Source: Guyanagaster necrorhizus
Taxonomy: Eukaryota; Basidiomycota; Agaricomycetes; Agaricales; Physalacriaceae
Direction: 5' to 3'
Assembly: GCF_019112545.1 (NCBI RefSeq)
Contig: NW_025064953.1
Coordinates: 54,514 to 118,513, forward strand
DNA length: 64,000 nt
A model generated the notes under the pieces. That model saw only the letters and a program-made list of their open reading frames with translations. It searched no databases and was not told the origin of the DNA. Positions 35,901 through 48,559 of this stretch are shown one piece after another; the first letter of the stretch is position 1; every line of letters starts with the position of its first letter. Both the position numbers and the translations under genes were made by a program.

Positions 35901-35972
35901 TATGAAGAGCCTTGACTGGCAGTTTTGTCTCATTCTGCTTCTTAGAGGCTCTGGATGAGGTTCTATGTTGAT
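32928..35972. other. Transition into the AT-rich, CpG-poor island; unidentified degenerate repeat
   Basis: CpG is still present to about 33.47 kb and then almost disappears. Minus-strand frames between 33.7 and 35.1 kb have protein-like pieces (for example KCQFVLLDVFVTYRKVHVSK and MFDHFNMLPIDSKQRF), but they are broken by many stops and I could not place them in a transposase or host family. It is probably an old mobile element older than the copia insertion. Confidence 0.4.
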
Positions 35973-35977
35973 ATTCT
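35973..35977. repeat. Copia 5' target-site duplication (ATTCT)
   Basis: ATTCT here matches GTTCT at 43260-43264 just after the 3' LTR, apart from one G/A transition. The sequence resumes there, consistent with a 5-bp target duplication later mutated. Confidence 0.6.
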
Positions 35978-36243
35978 TATTAGACATAGAAACAGTATGA
36001 TATGCACATGTTCACTTACTTATTTGATATTTCTTCCTTTTTTAGTATATCACACTGTTCTGCATGTCTCAGCTTGCAACCATAACACTGAGATGTGAGT
36101 ATCTCCTATACATATCTATCCTTGATCATATTTATTTATTACCTATATAGTAACATTATGATGTTTTATCCTAGCATCCATTCTCTTCTGAAAACTTTTT
36201 CCTTATTCACCATATTCACACTCCTACCTCATTAACTCCAACA
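35978..36243 (+). repeat. 5' LTR of copia element
   Basis: The 266-bp LTR starts TATTAGACATAG (TGTTAGATGTAG in the 3' copy) and ends CAACA. It aligns along its whole length with the two halves of the 3' LTR (40599-40755 and 43149-43259). Differences are mainly transitions. Confidence 0.85.
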
Positions 36244-36265
36244 GGTTATAGGCTTCACTACTAGC

Positions 36266-39200
36266 ATGTCTACAACAACTGAAATAAAGCTAGTTAGCAC
36301 AACAAAGCTTGCAGATGATGGATTGAACTGAGTAGCATTTTCAGAGAAGCTCACCACCAAGTTCCTGGACAAGGGCCTTGGCCAGCACCTCTGAGAAACA
36401 GCTTGTATACCCCTGCACCCTGTTGAGCACAAAAGAAACCTTTACTGGTTCTCTGATACTGCATTTTCACATCCACTCTCAGATGAAAATCTGGATAAGC
36501 TGGAGGATAAGCTAGAGGAATATGAGCAGAAAGAGGCAAAGATGCATAATATCATTTATAAAGCTATTTCTGACTCTACTTTCAATGAGATCAAAGGTGA
36601 GGCAACAGCTGCCCTCATCTGGAGGAAGCTCATTGCTGTCATGATTGGCAAGGGTGATCTCATGTAAGAGCATCTCCTTACTCAGCTTGGAAACATGACA
36701 TGCCCTGATGAAGGCAATATGTATGAACATCTTGCTGAAATGAAAGTCCTTCATGAACAAATTGAAGGGATGGGTCTAAAGATTGAAGATAATTAGTATA
36801 GTTTGATAATCCAAAAATCACTTCTATCTTCCTATGATCATATCTGTTGCACCCTCTCTGCTGCCAGCAAGTTTACTGGAAAGACCCTGACATCAGACAT
36901 CCTAGTTGCAGCCCTGCATGAAGAATGGGATGAGAAGATTGCATCAAAGGCCACTGCTAAAAATATAGCAATGTCTGCTCAACAACAGAGCAAAGAGAAG
37001 AGCCAGAACTCTGGAGAGAAGTCAAAGAAAAGACCTGATTGATCTCATCTCAAATGCACAAACCTAGCATGTGGTAAAACTGGCCATCTCATTGCAGATT
37101 GTTGATATAAAGGCAGTGGAAAGGCAGGACAAAGCCCAGCTTTAAAAAAGAACAAGGCTAAGGAGAAGAAAAAGACAAAAGAGTCAGCATCAGCAGCTAT
37201 TGATAAAAGTGATGATGAACATATTATTGCTATTATAGCTGATGACAATGATTATAAGAATGTGGCATTAATATGCACATCTGATTATAGAGCTGAAGGT
37301 AATACCTATGCAGCAAAAGAGGAGAATATTATGGCATTAGCAGATTGTGGAGTATCAAAAACATACTCACCTGAATGTCAGAGGTTCAAAAACTATACCA
37401 AAATTGAACTAAAGCCTATCAAAGCTGTGAATGGCCAAGTTTTCTATGCAATAGGAAAAAAGAATCTTTGACTACCACTTCCCATGGAAAAGAGACAGAA
37501 ACCCACCATTGTGAGTTTTTGAAATACATATCATGCACCAAAAATGGCCTACACCCTTATATCACTCTCACAAGTCAGTTGCACTGGATTTTCCATCCAT
37601 ATTGAATCCTCTGATCACACTATATACATCCACATACCACAGCCAGATGCTAAGATTATTACAAAAATCTCTGAAGCCAATGGCTTATATATAATCTCAA
37701 CCTCAAATACACAGCAAACTATAGCAGCCAAATCAGATATTGCTATAGTGGCAGATAAGCTCAAGATAAACATTATTAAGTTATATAATATTTGTGCTCA
37801 CTGAAGTCACACCACTCTTTATTGCATGTATGTTGATGGCCATATCGAAGAAATTGAGCTTGATCTTAACTTCAAACTAGAATTTTGTGAGATCTGTGTG
37901 AAGATCAAAGCAAAGCACAAGCTATTCCTAAAACAAGGCTAATATAAATATATCAAAAATAGCAGTGACAAAGTTGTTGGAAACCTGATAGGCCTAATGT
38001 CTGTGGCATCACTAGGAGGAGCCCTCTATGTTTGCACATTCTGTGATCTATACACTCACAAATCAAAATCTGAATACTTATCAAAGAAATCAGATACCTT
38101 TGGATTATATAAACATTACAAGATATAGATCAAGGTTCAGCAAGATATAGAGATTATCAAGATCCTTGGTACAGATTGAGAGGGAGAATTCACTAGCAAA
38201 GAGTTTGGTCAGTATCTCAAATCAAAGGGGACTGTTCAACACCTTAATGTATATGATTCTCTACAGTCAAATGGGATTGCTAAACATTCAAATGGCTATT
38301 TGATGGATATGACCAGAGCTTTCTTAATCAGTTCAGAGTTATCAAAATACCTCTGGGCTGAAGCTCACTGGCATGCCAAATGGATCTACAACTGCATCTC
38401 AACAAAAGTGATATCATCAGAGAAAACCCCATTTGAGATGGCAACTAGTAGAAAGCCTAACATCTTGAGTCTTTGCTCTTGGGGATGCCAATGTTGGATC
38501 TGAGTAAAGACACCAGAGAAACTTAGGAAGCATGCTATTGAAACTTGCTTTGTGGGTATTGATACTGAAGCCAAAGGCTGGAGAGTTTACTGGCCCAAAA
38601 AGTGAAAAGTCAGCATTGAACATAATGTATACTTTAATAAGAATGACCTGACTCTGGAATCATTCATAGTCAAAGGGAAGGATAAAGATACCAACTCTAT
38701 TGTCTTAAAGTTATCAACTGCTTCTAAACCCTTCAAAAACCTGCTGGATGAACCACTCACAGATATAGAATCTGATCCTATCTCTCAACCCAGCCACCCT
38801 AAGTGATCTGCAGCCCTGAAACTTGATCAACTCACATCTTCAGACTTGTGCAAACATCCCACCACAGCTGGAATTGCAGCAATAGCACTTGAAGATGAGT
38901 CAGAATCAGATGATGATGATGAATCAGACAGCTACTCATCAGTTGACTATGCTATGATGGTGGATATCAAACCAGTAACTATGAAGGAAGCACTGAGTGG
39001 TCCTGATGAAGAAGAATGGTGTGAGTCAATGCTTGCAGAGATAAGGCAGTGTGAGAAGAAGAAAGTATGAGAGGTGATAAAAAGAGAAGATGTTTCCACA
39101 GATGCAAATATTGTGAATATAAGGTTTGTCTACTGAATCAAACAAAATAAAACTGGTGAGCCTGAAAAGGCTAAGTTCCATTTTGCAGCCTAAGGATTCT

Positions 39201-40572
39201 CTCAGATCCAAGATGTTGACTACTTCAACATCTATGCTCCAGTTGTCCATCTTCCTGCTCTCTGTATTCTACTCTCCATGGCTGTCTCTCAAAATGCAAT
39301 TATAGACCAAGCTGATATCAAAAATATATACCTGCATGCTGACATCACCAAGAAAATCTATATCAAGTTTCCAAACAGATATGAAGAATTCTTTACAATC
39401 CTGGAACACCTCAAAGGTCAGAACATTTATGCCAAGCTGCACAAATATCTGTATGGCACAAAACAAGCAGGATATGGCTGGTATCAGACTCTAAAGACAA
39501 TGATGATCTCTCTAGGATTCACTATCAGCAATGCAGATGAGGCTGTTTTCTACTGGATCAAATCAGAGACCAAATATACCATTGTCACAGTTGCCACAGA
39601 TGATTTCACTATCATCACAGACTTCTAAAATGAATCAGATCAATTCAAACAAGAAATAGGCTCATTTCAAGCTAGTTGATTTCAAACCTATACATTGGCT
39701 CTTAGAGATGCATATCACTTGGGACTGAGAAAGGTGTACTATCAGCATTGGACAGACAGCTTATATTGATTAGATCACAAAACAATTCAGAGTTCAGAAC
39801 ATAGCACTATTTGTGATGCCAATAAAAGTGAATCTTGATCTAAATCCAGATTCACTCTCCATATTCACAGGATCTATTATGCCATATGAAAAAGCACTCT
39901 ATTGTGAGCTGCTAGGGTTCCTCATGTATGTTGCAGTTGGATCCTGCCCTGAAATCAGCTATCCAGTATCAGCATTATCATAATTCATGGAAGACTCATA
40001 TTCAACTCACTTAAAAGTAGGATTCTGAGTCCTTCATTATCTCAAGAGTACACATGATCAACAGCTTATAATCAGTGGCCCTGACATCAGTCTTAAGGGC
40101 TATTATAACACAGCATATGCCAATCAGTCTAGATGAAAGTTTATATCTGGATTTGTCCTATTCATGGGTTAAGATGCTGTTATGTGAACATCAAGAAAGC
40201 AATCAATTATTATTGTCTCCACCAGTGAATCAGAATACATTGGACTCACACCAGCATTAAAGAACATGATATAGCTTCACAAACTACTCTCAGAGCTCTC
40301 CATATTTATTGTAAACCCTTCTATTTACTCAACAAACCCTACTATCCTCTTCTCTGATAGTCAAAATGCACTTTCTATTGCCAAGGATTCAGTATTTCAT
40401 AAACAAATAAAGCATATTGGAGTTTGATACTATTTCATTCATCAAACCATTAAATAAGGTCATATCAAACTGATGTACTATCCAACTGATAATATAATTG
40501 CTGACATCCTCATAAAACTGTTGGCCCATCTAAAATTCAAGAAGTTTACAGAGGCACTGAGCATCATGTAAG
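36266..40572 (+). pseudogene. Copia Gag-Pol polyprotein, many stops
   Basis: The start is ATG 36266 (MSTTTEIKLVSTTKLADDG). The Gag helical domain is followed by a damaged CCHC knuckle (ACGKTGHLIADC, about 37075) and a lysine-rich segment. A protease-like block LADCGVSKTY (about 37340) has Cys where DSG is usual. Integrase core pieces follow: TFCDLYTH, LGTD then EGEFTSKEF, GIAKHSNGYLMDMTRAFL and WAEAHWHAKWIYN. RT pieces are VDYFNIYAPVV, DIKNIYLHADI, LYGTKQAGYGWYQTL and ATDDFTI in place of the usual YVDD. RNase H ends with a version of ADILTKPLA near 40500. Stops such as TGA, TAG and TAA stand where TGG, CGA or CAG are expected. It is clearly dead, but domain order is intact. Confidence 0.88.
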
Positions 40573-40755
40573 TGAATCATTTATATTTTGAGGAGGAGTG
40601 TTAGATGTAGAAACAGTATGATATGCACACATTCACTTATCTATTTGATATTCTTTTCTTTTTCAGCATGTCACACTATTCTGCATATTTCAGCTTTCAA
40701 CCATAATGCTGAGATATGAGTATCTCCTATATATATCTATCCTTGACCATATTTA

Positions 40756-43148
40756 CAGTTGACTATCTCATAATACATGATATCGAAATGCATAATTCTG
40801 ACTTTGCATATAGATTGGGCTAGAATGCAGTCAGAGAGCAGGAAAATGGGCTAGAAATGCATATTGCATAATGTATATGGTTCTAGTTAGGAATATGCAT
40901 TGTCAGATCAAAAATTATAGTAAGCTGATATAATATTATACATATATTAGAACAATGAAGAACATAATTTATTTGTATAGACTATGACAAATATTAAAAA
41001 AATTATTGTAAAGTGATACAGTCTATATCTCTATAAACATGCCTCCTGAACCAACATGAAAACCATGTGCTAAACCTGGAAATTCATATGAGCATATAAA
41101 ACAGAAGGAGAAAGTCTCGATATACACATTATCAGCTCAGCCTCCAAAGCAGATCTCTCACTCACATCTCACAACAGGAGACTGGCTCATAGTATTCAAA
41201 CATGTTGATAATCATCCTTCCCATTGACATGCTGATATTGTGGCATATTTCACAAACTAAAAGGAAGATGCACTGCTCTTTACCTAATCAACTCTTTCAT
41301 AGAAACTGGCATCTCATACAAAAATTGAACAGCATGCAAATGAGAATCTTAATGCACTATTATCTAAAAAGTCTTATATTGTCATCTGACCTGATGTAGA
41401 GCATGCTGTTGCATCCTGGTATCAGAACATGCAGCTCTGAGATGAGACTGTGACTAGTGCAATGCTGATAGAGAAGCAAAATCAGATTGAAAATCTGATG
41501 AATATTCCAAAGGATCAGTGTTTGAAAGGAGAGAGATGGTTGAGGTCATTCTGCAAGGCATGGAAGATTCAGGAGGTTTGGCAGCATGGAGAAGCAGACT
41601 CAGTGGATATGATGGCAGTAGAAAAAGAACATGTATATCTTTATAGCATTATGGTGAAATATATGATATGGGACAGATAGAATATTAATGAATCCAGTCT
41701 TATTATCTTTGCCATCTCAGATCATACCTTGGCATCTGGTTCTATAAGTGGACAAAAACAGAATAAGTTCTGCATCACCATGTGTTTTGCTGTAAATGCA
41801 GATGGGAGTGAGCAGATGCTAGTTGTTTTCATTGGCAAATCAAAGCAATTATAGTGTTTCAAGAAAAAGAGTCCAATGGCAATGAGATTCTATTATTGGA
41901 ATAACAAGAAGGCCTGGATGATGAGTGAAATATTTACAGAGTGGGTGAAGATGTTTGATTTAAAGATGAAGAGATATGGCAGGTTCTGCTGATCTTGAAC
42001 AACTTTCAAGGGTATTCCATCACTTATACACTCCATAACATAAAGCTGGAGTTCTTTGAGCCTAATATGACTCTATATGTTCAGCTGCTAGATGCTAGTA
42101 TTATCTGCTGCTTTAAGACACATTATTAAAATGTCATATGTATCTGTGCACTTGATCTTGATGATCTTGGAGAGTCTGAGATCTTTAAGCTTAATCTCCT
42201 TAAAGCTATGACTATCACTTGTGATGCTTGGGCAAATGTTAGCAGTGAAATAATAGCAAACTGCTGGAAACACACTGGCATAATGCCTGACAATGCATCT
42301 GAGTCACAGTCCATCACACCATCCAATGATTTCTAAGATGCCTCACTTCTCAAGTCTGTATGGAACTTTGTTTGTGACTTTGCTTTAACAGACAAATACA
42401 TGCTTCCAGAGATCAAACAGGCATTGCAGGATCTGCTTGAAAACTAATATGCTGATGCTGACTGATGTTCTGCTCTTATGGCTGTTATGAATGCAGAGAA
42501 TGATGTTGGTAAAGCACTGGAGGCAGTCAATCAGTTGGCTTCTTTGTCACAGTCAAAAATAAACACATCTCCCACTCAAACTGCCTCTATTCAACAGCTT
42601 CAGATAGCAGAGATAATGTTGAAGGATCATCTTGTCGAATTGAAACAATGAAATTGCATGTTTGGTTCTATTCTAACTATTGAAGAGATGGTTAACTCTA
42701 TTGCAGAAGAGTATACTGAAGATCTTGAGGTGATGCCAATAGATGAGGAGATTGTTGCTGCTGTCAAGCATGATATTGCAGTAGAAAATAGAAAAATAAC
42801 TGTCATTGATGATGATGAGGAGGAAGAAGAGGAAGAGGAGAGTGAGGAAGAACAGATCTTGATAATTACAAGGAAAGGATTTGAGCTTATTCAAAAGCTG
42901 GAGGCATTTTGTGTTTCATAAGATGACCAGGGTGGATTAATACCACAGCTGAGAAAGTTGAGAGGGGCATTATTCAAGGAGATGCATGGAAAGCTGACTC
43001 AAAAGCCACTGACAGTATTTTGGAGCAATGATGATATTGTCACATAAAGTCACATGTCACATCACATGCTATTTTGATTCTGCATAAATCTATAAATGCA
43101 TATAATTTTGGTGTCTCCTGACCATATGCATTGTGAGATAGTCAATTG
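40756..43148 (+). mobile_element. Fot1/pogo-type (Tc1-mariner superfamily) DNA transposon
   Basis: A 2393-bp element with terminal inverted repeats beginning CAGTTGACTATCTCA (left) and ending TGAGATAGTCAATTG (right). About 20 of 23 end bases pair, and the mismatches are all transitions. It is flanked by TA on both sides (40754-40755 and 43149-43150), the target duplication of this superfamily, verified against the empty site in the 5' LTR. It carries one degenerate DDE transposase gene. Confidence 0.9.
41039..42921 (+). pseudogene. Fot1/pogo DDE transposase, degenerate
   Basis: The start is ATG 41039 (MPPEPT). A CENP-B-type DNA-binding domain includes GERWLRSFCKAWKIQE (about 41535). The first catalytic block, normally YNxDET, reads NINESS (about 41685), with Asp to Asn. 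Middle blocks KKSPMAMRFYYWNNKKAW and LILNNFQGYS (normally LLDNFSGH) follow, the latter in another frame, so a one-base indel lies near 41985. Then come IKLEFFEPNMT, LLDASIICCFKTHY and IIANCWKHTGI. The C-terminus is acidic (DDDEEEEEEEESEEE) with a final helix. Stops replace Trp, Arg and Gln codons throughout. Inactive. Confidence 0.87.
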
Positions 43149-43264
43149 TATTTATTACTTATGTAGTAACATTATGACATTTTATCCTAGCATCAGTTCT
43201 CTTCTAAAAACTTTTTCCTTGTTCACTACGTTCACACTCCTACCTTGTTAACTTCAACAGTTCT

Positions 43265-45286
43265 TGAACATATGATTGATATGTTTTGATATATCATGGG
43301 CATATGAAGATTGGCTCTCACAACAACAGGAATCTCTTAATCTTGCTAAAGATTTCTGAGTGCCTATGTCAAAATAGATATTATCATGAGTGATCTTAGC
43401 TACTGACTTTAGCAGGGAATCCACTTAACTCTGGTGAGACTGTCTATTATAATGGATGTTCTGTTATTGATGATGATTCAATGGAAAGTCCTTGCTTTCC
43501 CAAAACTCTCACTATACCATTTCTGGCTACTGGCCTCCTTATACAGAGTCCAGAGCAAAGACACATGTAGAGTCTACAATAAAATGCTTCACATCTGGTC
43601 TATTCATTTCTCACTCTTTCTCCATCTCTGCCTAACTTTATATTGCCTTAATTTCTTGAGGCTATAGGCATTATTGGTATGTCCTACTGCATGCATGTTA
43701 TCTTGCTTCTTGCACAGCAATCAAACTGGCAACCCAAAGTCATGCTTGAGGCTCTGAGTGAGCCTGAGCTTGTCAATCTTAATGGTCTGCAAGGATTGAG
43801 CTCTATCTGGTATGCTCCATCAGATTCTCCATGCATGCTTGGTGCATTTGGTTCTTTGACTTTGTGTACTCCAGTTCTGACTGCTGCTACTGTAGATGCT
43901 GACATAGATCCATCTCAGTTGACTAAGATAGAGATTACATGGATACAATACAGAATAGGAGATAGGCTGAGGGAAGAATATAAAATGTCAGAAGAGAAAC
44001 TGTCAGACATGTTCACTTGCACCAATATCAACACTGAATAGGAATATAAGTTGGAAAGCTCATTATCAGACAGTTCTCCAGTGAATACTTCCAAACCTGA
44101 ATATCATGAGTTTGCATCTATGCTTGATGCTGGCTGATACACTCATCACTGGATCTTCTCACAGTGCTATAGAACCTGTTGAACAATAGCCTGAATACTG
44201 TATCAGTTCAGTTGTCTCAAGAGGATTCTGCTTGAAAGTTGAGCAATAGCAGCAGCAAGAGAGATGATTAACTTATTACTTCTGCTATACTCTTTTGATT
44301 CTGAATCAATTATAGCTTAAGAAAACAGATGCTATTGTCTTTATCATTACCATCCTTCCCTGTGTCAGCATCACCAAAGCCAATAATGCATAATAACTCC
44401 CATGTTCTGTACCAGCCCTCTACTCTTATATTACCCTGTGTATTTTCTATTCAATGTGTTGTACTCAACTTCTCAGGTTTTGACCATGAGAATGACTATG
44501 ATTAATTTTATACCCTTAGAGAAATACTGGGAAAAAAATTACAATGAGAGAGATCTCATGTTGTAACATGAGGTCACTGGATATCTCAGTTTGCCTGTAT
44601 TTAAATAAAAAGGTTTTGATGGTTTTTTCACTTCCATCTTTCTCATCATATTCTTGTATTCTATGTGGACTGCTAGTCTAATGATGTGTCAACTATCACA
44701 TTATGTTTAGCATACTCTCTTTCCTGATAAGATTTCTCTATGCTATGTCAAAGTCCCACTTTACTGCTTAAGAGATCAATCAACATCTCCTCTCCTCATT
44801 ACCAAGCAACAGTATCTTCAAGCCTTGATGCCAAGGAACCTGCCCAAGCTATGCTTTGGATCCTGGGAGTCTGACATTCATCTAGATTGACTAGCTCAGG
44901 TCTTGAGGTAGTCAATCTAGATAAACTCTGGAGTCTCAATTGAGCTTGCAATGAAGACCTTTATGGCTAGTCTAATATAATGATGCTGCATTTATCAGAA
45001 ATTATATCAATGGTATGTGCTTGTATTATATACTTCCTACTGTTTGGTCTTGTGAAATCATTTATCTAGATTTATGAAAGCTGACTGCATCTTTTCTTAC
45101 TATTGTTTAGAGAAGAGAAAGAGGATAACACCAAGGTATGTGTTATATGGAGACTATATTTCATTTCTCTCTTGGTAATCTGTCTCTAGTATCTGCTAAT
45201 ATCAAACATGAACATGTACACCTTTCCATTTGTAAATTATAGATATATAGAGTGAATGTACATCACTTTGTTACACCTTCCTGAAC
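43265..45286. other. Older CpG-poor sequence between transposons, unidentified
   Basis: Continuous with the sequence left of 35972 before the copia insertion. A plus-strand frame at 43679-44041 is protein-like (PSQLTKIEITWIQYRIGDRL), but I do not recognise it. The rest is stop-rich. It could be part of the same old unidentified element. Confidence 0.35.
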
Positions 45287-45742
45287 TATACTCTAGCTCT
45301 CTCCTGCACTGTATCACCTCTTAGAGAATTGACACTAGGACCAGCACTCCAAATCATGCCAGTCAAGCCAAATCCAATACCATCTTCCTCAATCACAAAC
45401 TTGGCTGTAATGAGCTCATCTCTCACCTCATGATACTGAGGAACCACAGCAGTGCAATGATAGAGTATGTTATTCATAAAAAGTAATCAACAGTAAGTCA
45501 TGAATAGAAGAATCCAGATACAACATAAATGAGAACTAGCACCAAGAGAATGTGAATTACTGAACACAGCAAGTGCAATGGTCCTGGTGGCAGCTACATA
45601 GCTGAAAACTAGAACATTGATTGCAGAGCTGAGGCATATAACAACAGCACATCTCAGGCATACCATCTTTTTTAACTTTCTCCCCCTCTGTACAAATAGA
45701 AAAAAAGTATACATGCTGAATCAATAATAGGAGTACAGCCAA
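45286..45742 (-). pseudogene. Membrane-protein fragment, degenerate
   Basis: Two adjacent minus-strand pieces. The upstream one (45742-45487) is hydrophobic with a basic start (GRKLKKMVCLRCAVVICLSS and VLVFSYVAATRTIALAVF). The downstream piece (45477-45286) is soluble (HEVRDELITAKFVIEEDGIG). They may be exons of a decayed integral-membrane gene. Family not recognised. Confidence 0.3.
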
Positions 45743-46679
45743 TGTTATTGAGCTTATCTTGTCTTTTCTTTCCTATAGATCTGGCTCTGTGGTCAGCACT
45801 ATTGTATTGGGAGATAACAGAACACAAGATTAATTAGATAACTGGCATCTTAAATGGATTCAGAAAAGCAGACTAGAATGATATCACAGAGGCTATGTAA
45901 TTGATGGAGCATCAGTGATGCAGTGTGATTCCAAGACTGTCTAAGAAAATCAATTTATTGAAGGAGTGATGATTGGATTTCACTATTGATCTCTTGATAC
46001 TATCCTTTGAATAATAATAATATATGAGAAATCATGCCAAAAAACTGAAAGATCATGAGTACAGCATCCACAATGCTATTTTTCTTCACAAACTTGATAC
46101 TCACCAGCTATAGATTGGACATTCAATGCTGCACTTGAAATTATTGAAAAAATTGGCAGGCTATTCAAACTGATACTGCCTTGTCAGCATCATTGAAGAA
46201 TAGAATGTTGGAACATACTTAAGCTGGAAATGCATCCAATTTTGCCCAGTAGGAATGCAGTAATAGCAAGAAGCAAAAAGAAAAATTAAAATTGAGATCT
46301 GCTTATGCATGTGATTGTAAACTGCTTACTCAGGCTTAGAGAGCAATCTGATCCTGCACCTTTTGCCAGCACAATTGAAAGAAGTCAGAGATGTGAGAAG
46401 AACAATAAAAATATGAGACCTGCATATGCATAGTAGAATAAAATATATCTTGAGATTAAGTACCATCAATTGTGACTTTTATAGTAGACAAGATATTCTA
46501 TAAAATCAATTCTTGAAGTGCACAGGTTTAAGACCTTTACCCATAGCTCAGTGGATAGCAAACAAGATACAAAAATCTGATGAATACAGCAGTATGTATA
46601 TTAGAATACATGGGGATTGTCAACTTTTGAGCAAGATATTAAAGACCATAATAAGTACATGTATTGGTAGTGACAGATA

Positions 46680-47810
46680 TCAATGAATATCCTGAGTCCA
46701 GTCATATATAGTAACTTAATCCAGATACAAGTCTATAGGGTTTGTCTCTATTATCTTATATACAAGAGTCAAGCCCAATAGGTGCATACACATCTGACTC
46801 ACCATCCAAATCCTTATTACTATAAGTCATTATATTCATCATTGAAGCTTCTATTGTCTCTGTAATTATATCATTAATCTGTATCATCATGAATTTTCTA
46901 AAGGGGTGAGTCACCACCACATCTTTGTGCATGAGGATGTATGAAGCAAGAATATTGATGCCAGCTGTCCTTTCTGAGTCATGCTATCCTGTGACTCTTC
47001 TTGAATACTTATGGATGTGGTAACAACCACAGAGAGGTTACACACAATTAGAGAAATGCAATCCTAATTTATCATTAGCCCTTCTGACAGTGACAATGCA
47101 ATTAGGAAGTCCATATACCTTGACTATAGCTGAGATGACCACTTTTGCTTCATGAAAAGTGAGGATGTAGATCATATGAATAAGGAATACAATGGTCATC
47201 ATGATGCAGGTTGAAAAGATGACTGTGAGATAATATTGAAGACATTTGTCTTCTAGCCCAACAAGGAGTTTTAGAGAGGCAAGAATCAATATAAGATCTG
47301 CAATCATGTTGGCTGTCAGATGGGATAAGGTCAAACAGACATGCTGATGATACTTAGAGGATAATCAACTTACAGACTAGTTGGGAGATAGCCACTTGCT
47401 TGTTGAGGATACACTGCAGGCTCTGCATGTCCTTTCATCCTGGCTCTGATTTACAGACCCAGAACAGCTAAGCTATAAGGATTGTGAAAACAAGGATGAA
47501 TAGAGCTGTGACACAAAAGAGTTTATATTGTTGGGTTTTGCTGAGATTCAGCTGGAATATTAAAAATAGTATTAAAAGTTGGGCTGTCCTACTCCAGATG
47601 TTAGATAGATGATAATAAGATAGCACTTCACTCACCAGATAATAGTGTAAAAAGTGACAGCCATAAAATAGTAAGCTGCTATATATATGGATCTTGAGAG
47701 AACAGCTGGATAAAAAGTTAGAAAAACACATGACATCATTGTAATAGTGCTCACTGAGATTGGGTAAGTGTATAAATACTGCAGCAATCTGCAAAAAAAG
47801 AGCAAACATA
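46680..47810 (-). pseudogene. Agaricomycete-type integral membrane protein, degenerate
   Basis: The minus-strand segment at 47334-47038 reads ADLILILASLKLLVGLEDK and VIFSTCIMMTIVFLIHMIYI. This is the pattern of an uncharacterised multi-pass membrane family common in mushrooms (usual form: ADLILVxxPLxLLxxL, then IFSxCIVTTIVSLVHAxYIL). Just downstream, another frame gives IVCNLSVVVTTSI, the expected next membrane segment, and then DVVVTHPF and PFRKFMMIQIND. Upstream (47809-47468) lies more hydrophobic sequence. Shifts between frames and several stops show decay. It is a host-type gene caught in the transposon island, not a transposon gene. The family is unnamed; the match is by pattern memory. 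Confidence 0.45.
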
Positions 47811-47843
47811 AATACTAGTCTCCATGCCTATGGTAAAAAAGAA

Positions 47844-47848
47844 AACTG
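47844..47848. repeat. Gypsy target-site duplication, left copy (AACTG)
   Basis: AACTG here and AACTG at 56014-56018 flank the element exactly, a perfect 5-bp duplication as made by Ty3/gypsy integrases. Confidence 0.9.
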
Positions 47849-48308
47849 TGTTAGACTCAAGCATCATGTGAACAGATACATGTGATAAACAGATGTCTCT
47901 TTACACTTCAAGGGATCAGCTAAGTTCACTTGATGTGTAGTCTGATCAGTATATCACAAGGTCTTGAAATCAGCTTGAGTATAGAATAGTATAAGAATAA
48001 ACTTTAGCTCAAAGCTGGAGATTTACCAGCAGGATGAGTGGACTTAAATACTGTATAGGGTCTGCTAATAATACTACTACCTATTGTATGTATCTGAGTT
48101 TATTGTGCCCATTGTCCTAAGGCATTGCTATTATACACAAAAGAATAGTTGTGCATTGTCAAGCAGTGTTGTTGCATTAAAAGACAATGACAGACTCAGC
48201 CAGTTGTGATGACTAAGCTATGTTCCACAGTCTTGAGCATTTGTCTTTGGTGCCCTGACTAAGCATAAATAGGAGTTGAATTGAGGAAAAAGTAGAAAAA
48301 TCATAACA
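47849..48308 (-). repeat. 3' LTR of full-length gypsy element
   Basis: 460 bp, plus-strand ends TGTTAGACTC and CATAACA. It pairs with the 460-bp LTR at 55554-56013. Differences are nearly all transitions. A purine tract AAGGAGGAAG (minus strand, about 48313-48322) abuts it as the plus-strand primer site. Confidence 0.92.
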
Positions 48309-48344
48309 TTACTTCCTCCTTAAGACCATTGTCCTAATAGCTTA

Positions 48345-48545
48345 ATTTAAGATTAATTTATAGTCATAAATCATGTTAGCAGCATTTATTTGTTGTTTGT
48401 TTACCCACTGGTTGGATTCAGGGCCATAGCTCTTCCAACTGATCAGGTAATCAACTGTTGTCATTGTTCCACCACTCTTTGCTTTGATTTTTCAGAGTTT
48501 ATGATTTAAAACCTGGTTGATTTCATAATGTTCTTTATTATTAAT
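48345..48545 (-). pseudogene. Chromodomain at the C-terminus of the gypsy integrase
   Basis: The minus strand reads HYEINQVLNHKL, then after one stop (former Trp or Arg) TVDYLISWKSYGPESNQWV and INAANMIYDYKL. This is the chromodomain pattern YEVExILDxR, YLVKWKGY, xxNTWEP. In chromoviruses this module directs integration to methylated-histone heterochromatin, which fits the location in a silent island. Confidence 0.8.
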
Positions 48546-48559
48546 GAGATCAGAGGGCA

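Larger units (their letters stand above)
35978..43259 (+). mobile_element. Ty1/copia LTR retrotransposon, degenerate, with nested pogo insertion
   Basis: Order along the plus strand: 5' LTR, gag, protease, integrase, reverse transcriptase, RNase H, polypurine tract (AGGAGGAG just before 40599), 3' LTR. That order (integrase before RT) defines Ty1/copia. Total 7.28 kb includes a 2.39-kb DNA transposon inside the 3' LTR, so the element itself was about 4.9 kb. A 5-bp target duplication (ATTCT/GTTCT) flanks it. Its coding region is riddled with stops at former Trp, Arg and Gln codons, so it cannot move autonomously. Confidence 0.9.
40599..43259 (+). repeat. 3' LTR of copia element, split by pogo transposon
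   Basis: The left part is 40599-40755 and the right part 43149-43259. Joined through the TA target site they reproduce the 5' LTR (compare the uninterrupted CATATTTATTTATTAC near 36130). The split and its TA duplication establish that the pogo insertion came after the copia insertion. Confidence 0.85.

Noticed and set aside
42795..42894. Poly-acidic region as an independent low-complexity gene
   Set aside because: It is the normal acidic C-terminal part of the Fot1/pogo transposase, in the frame of the preceding DDE blocks after one indel.
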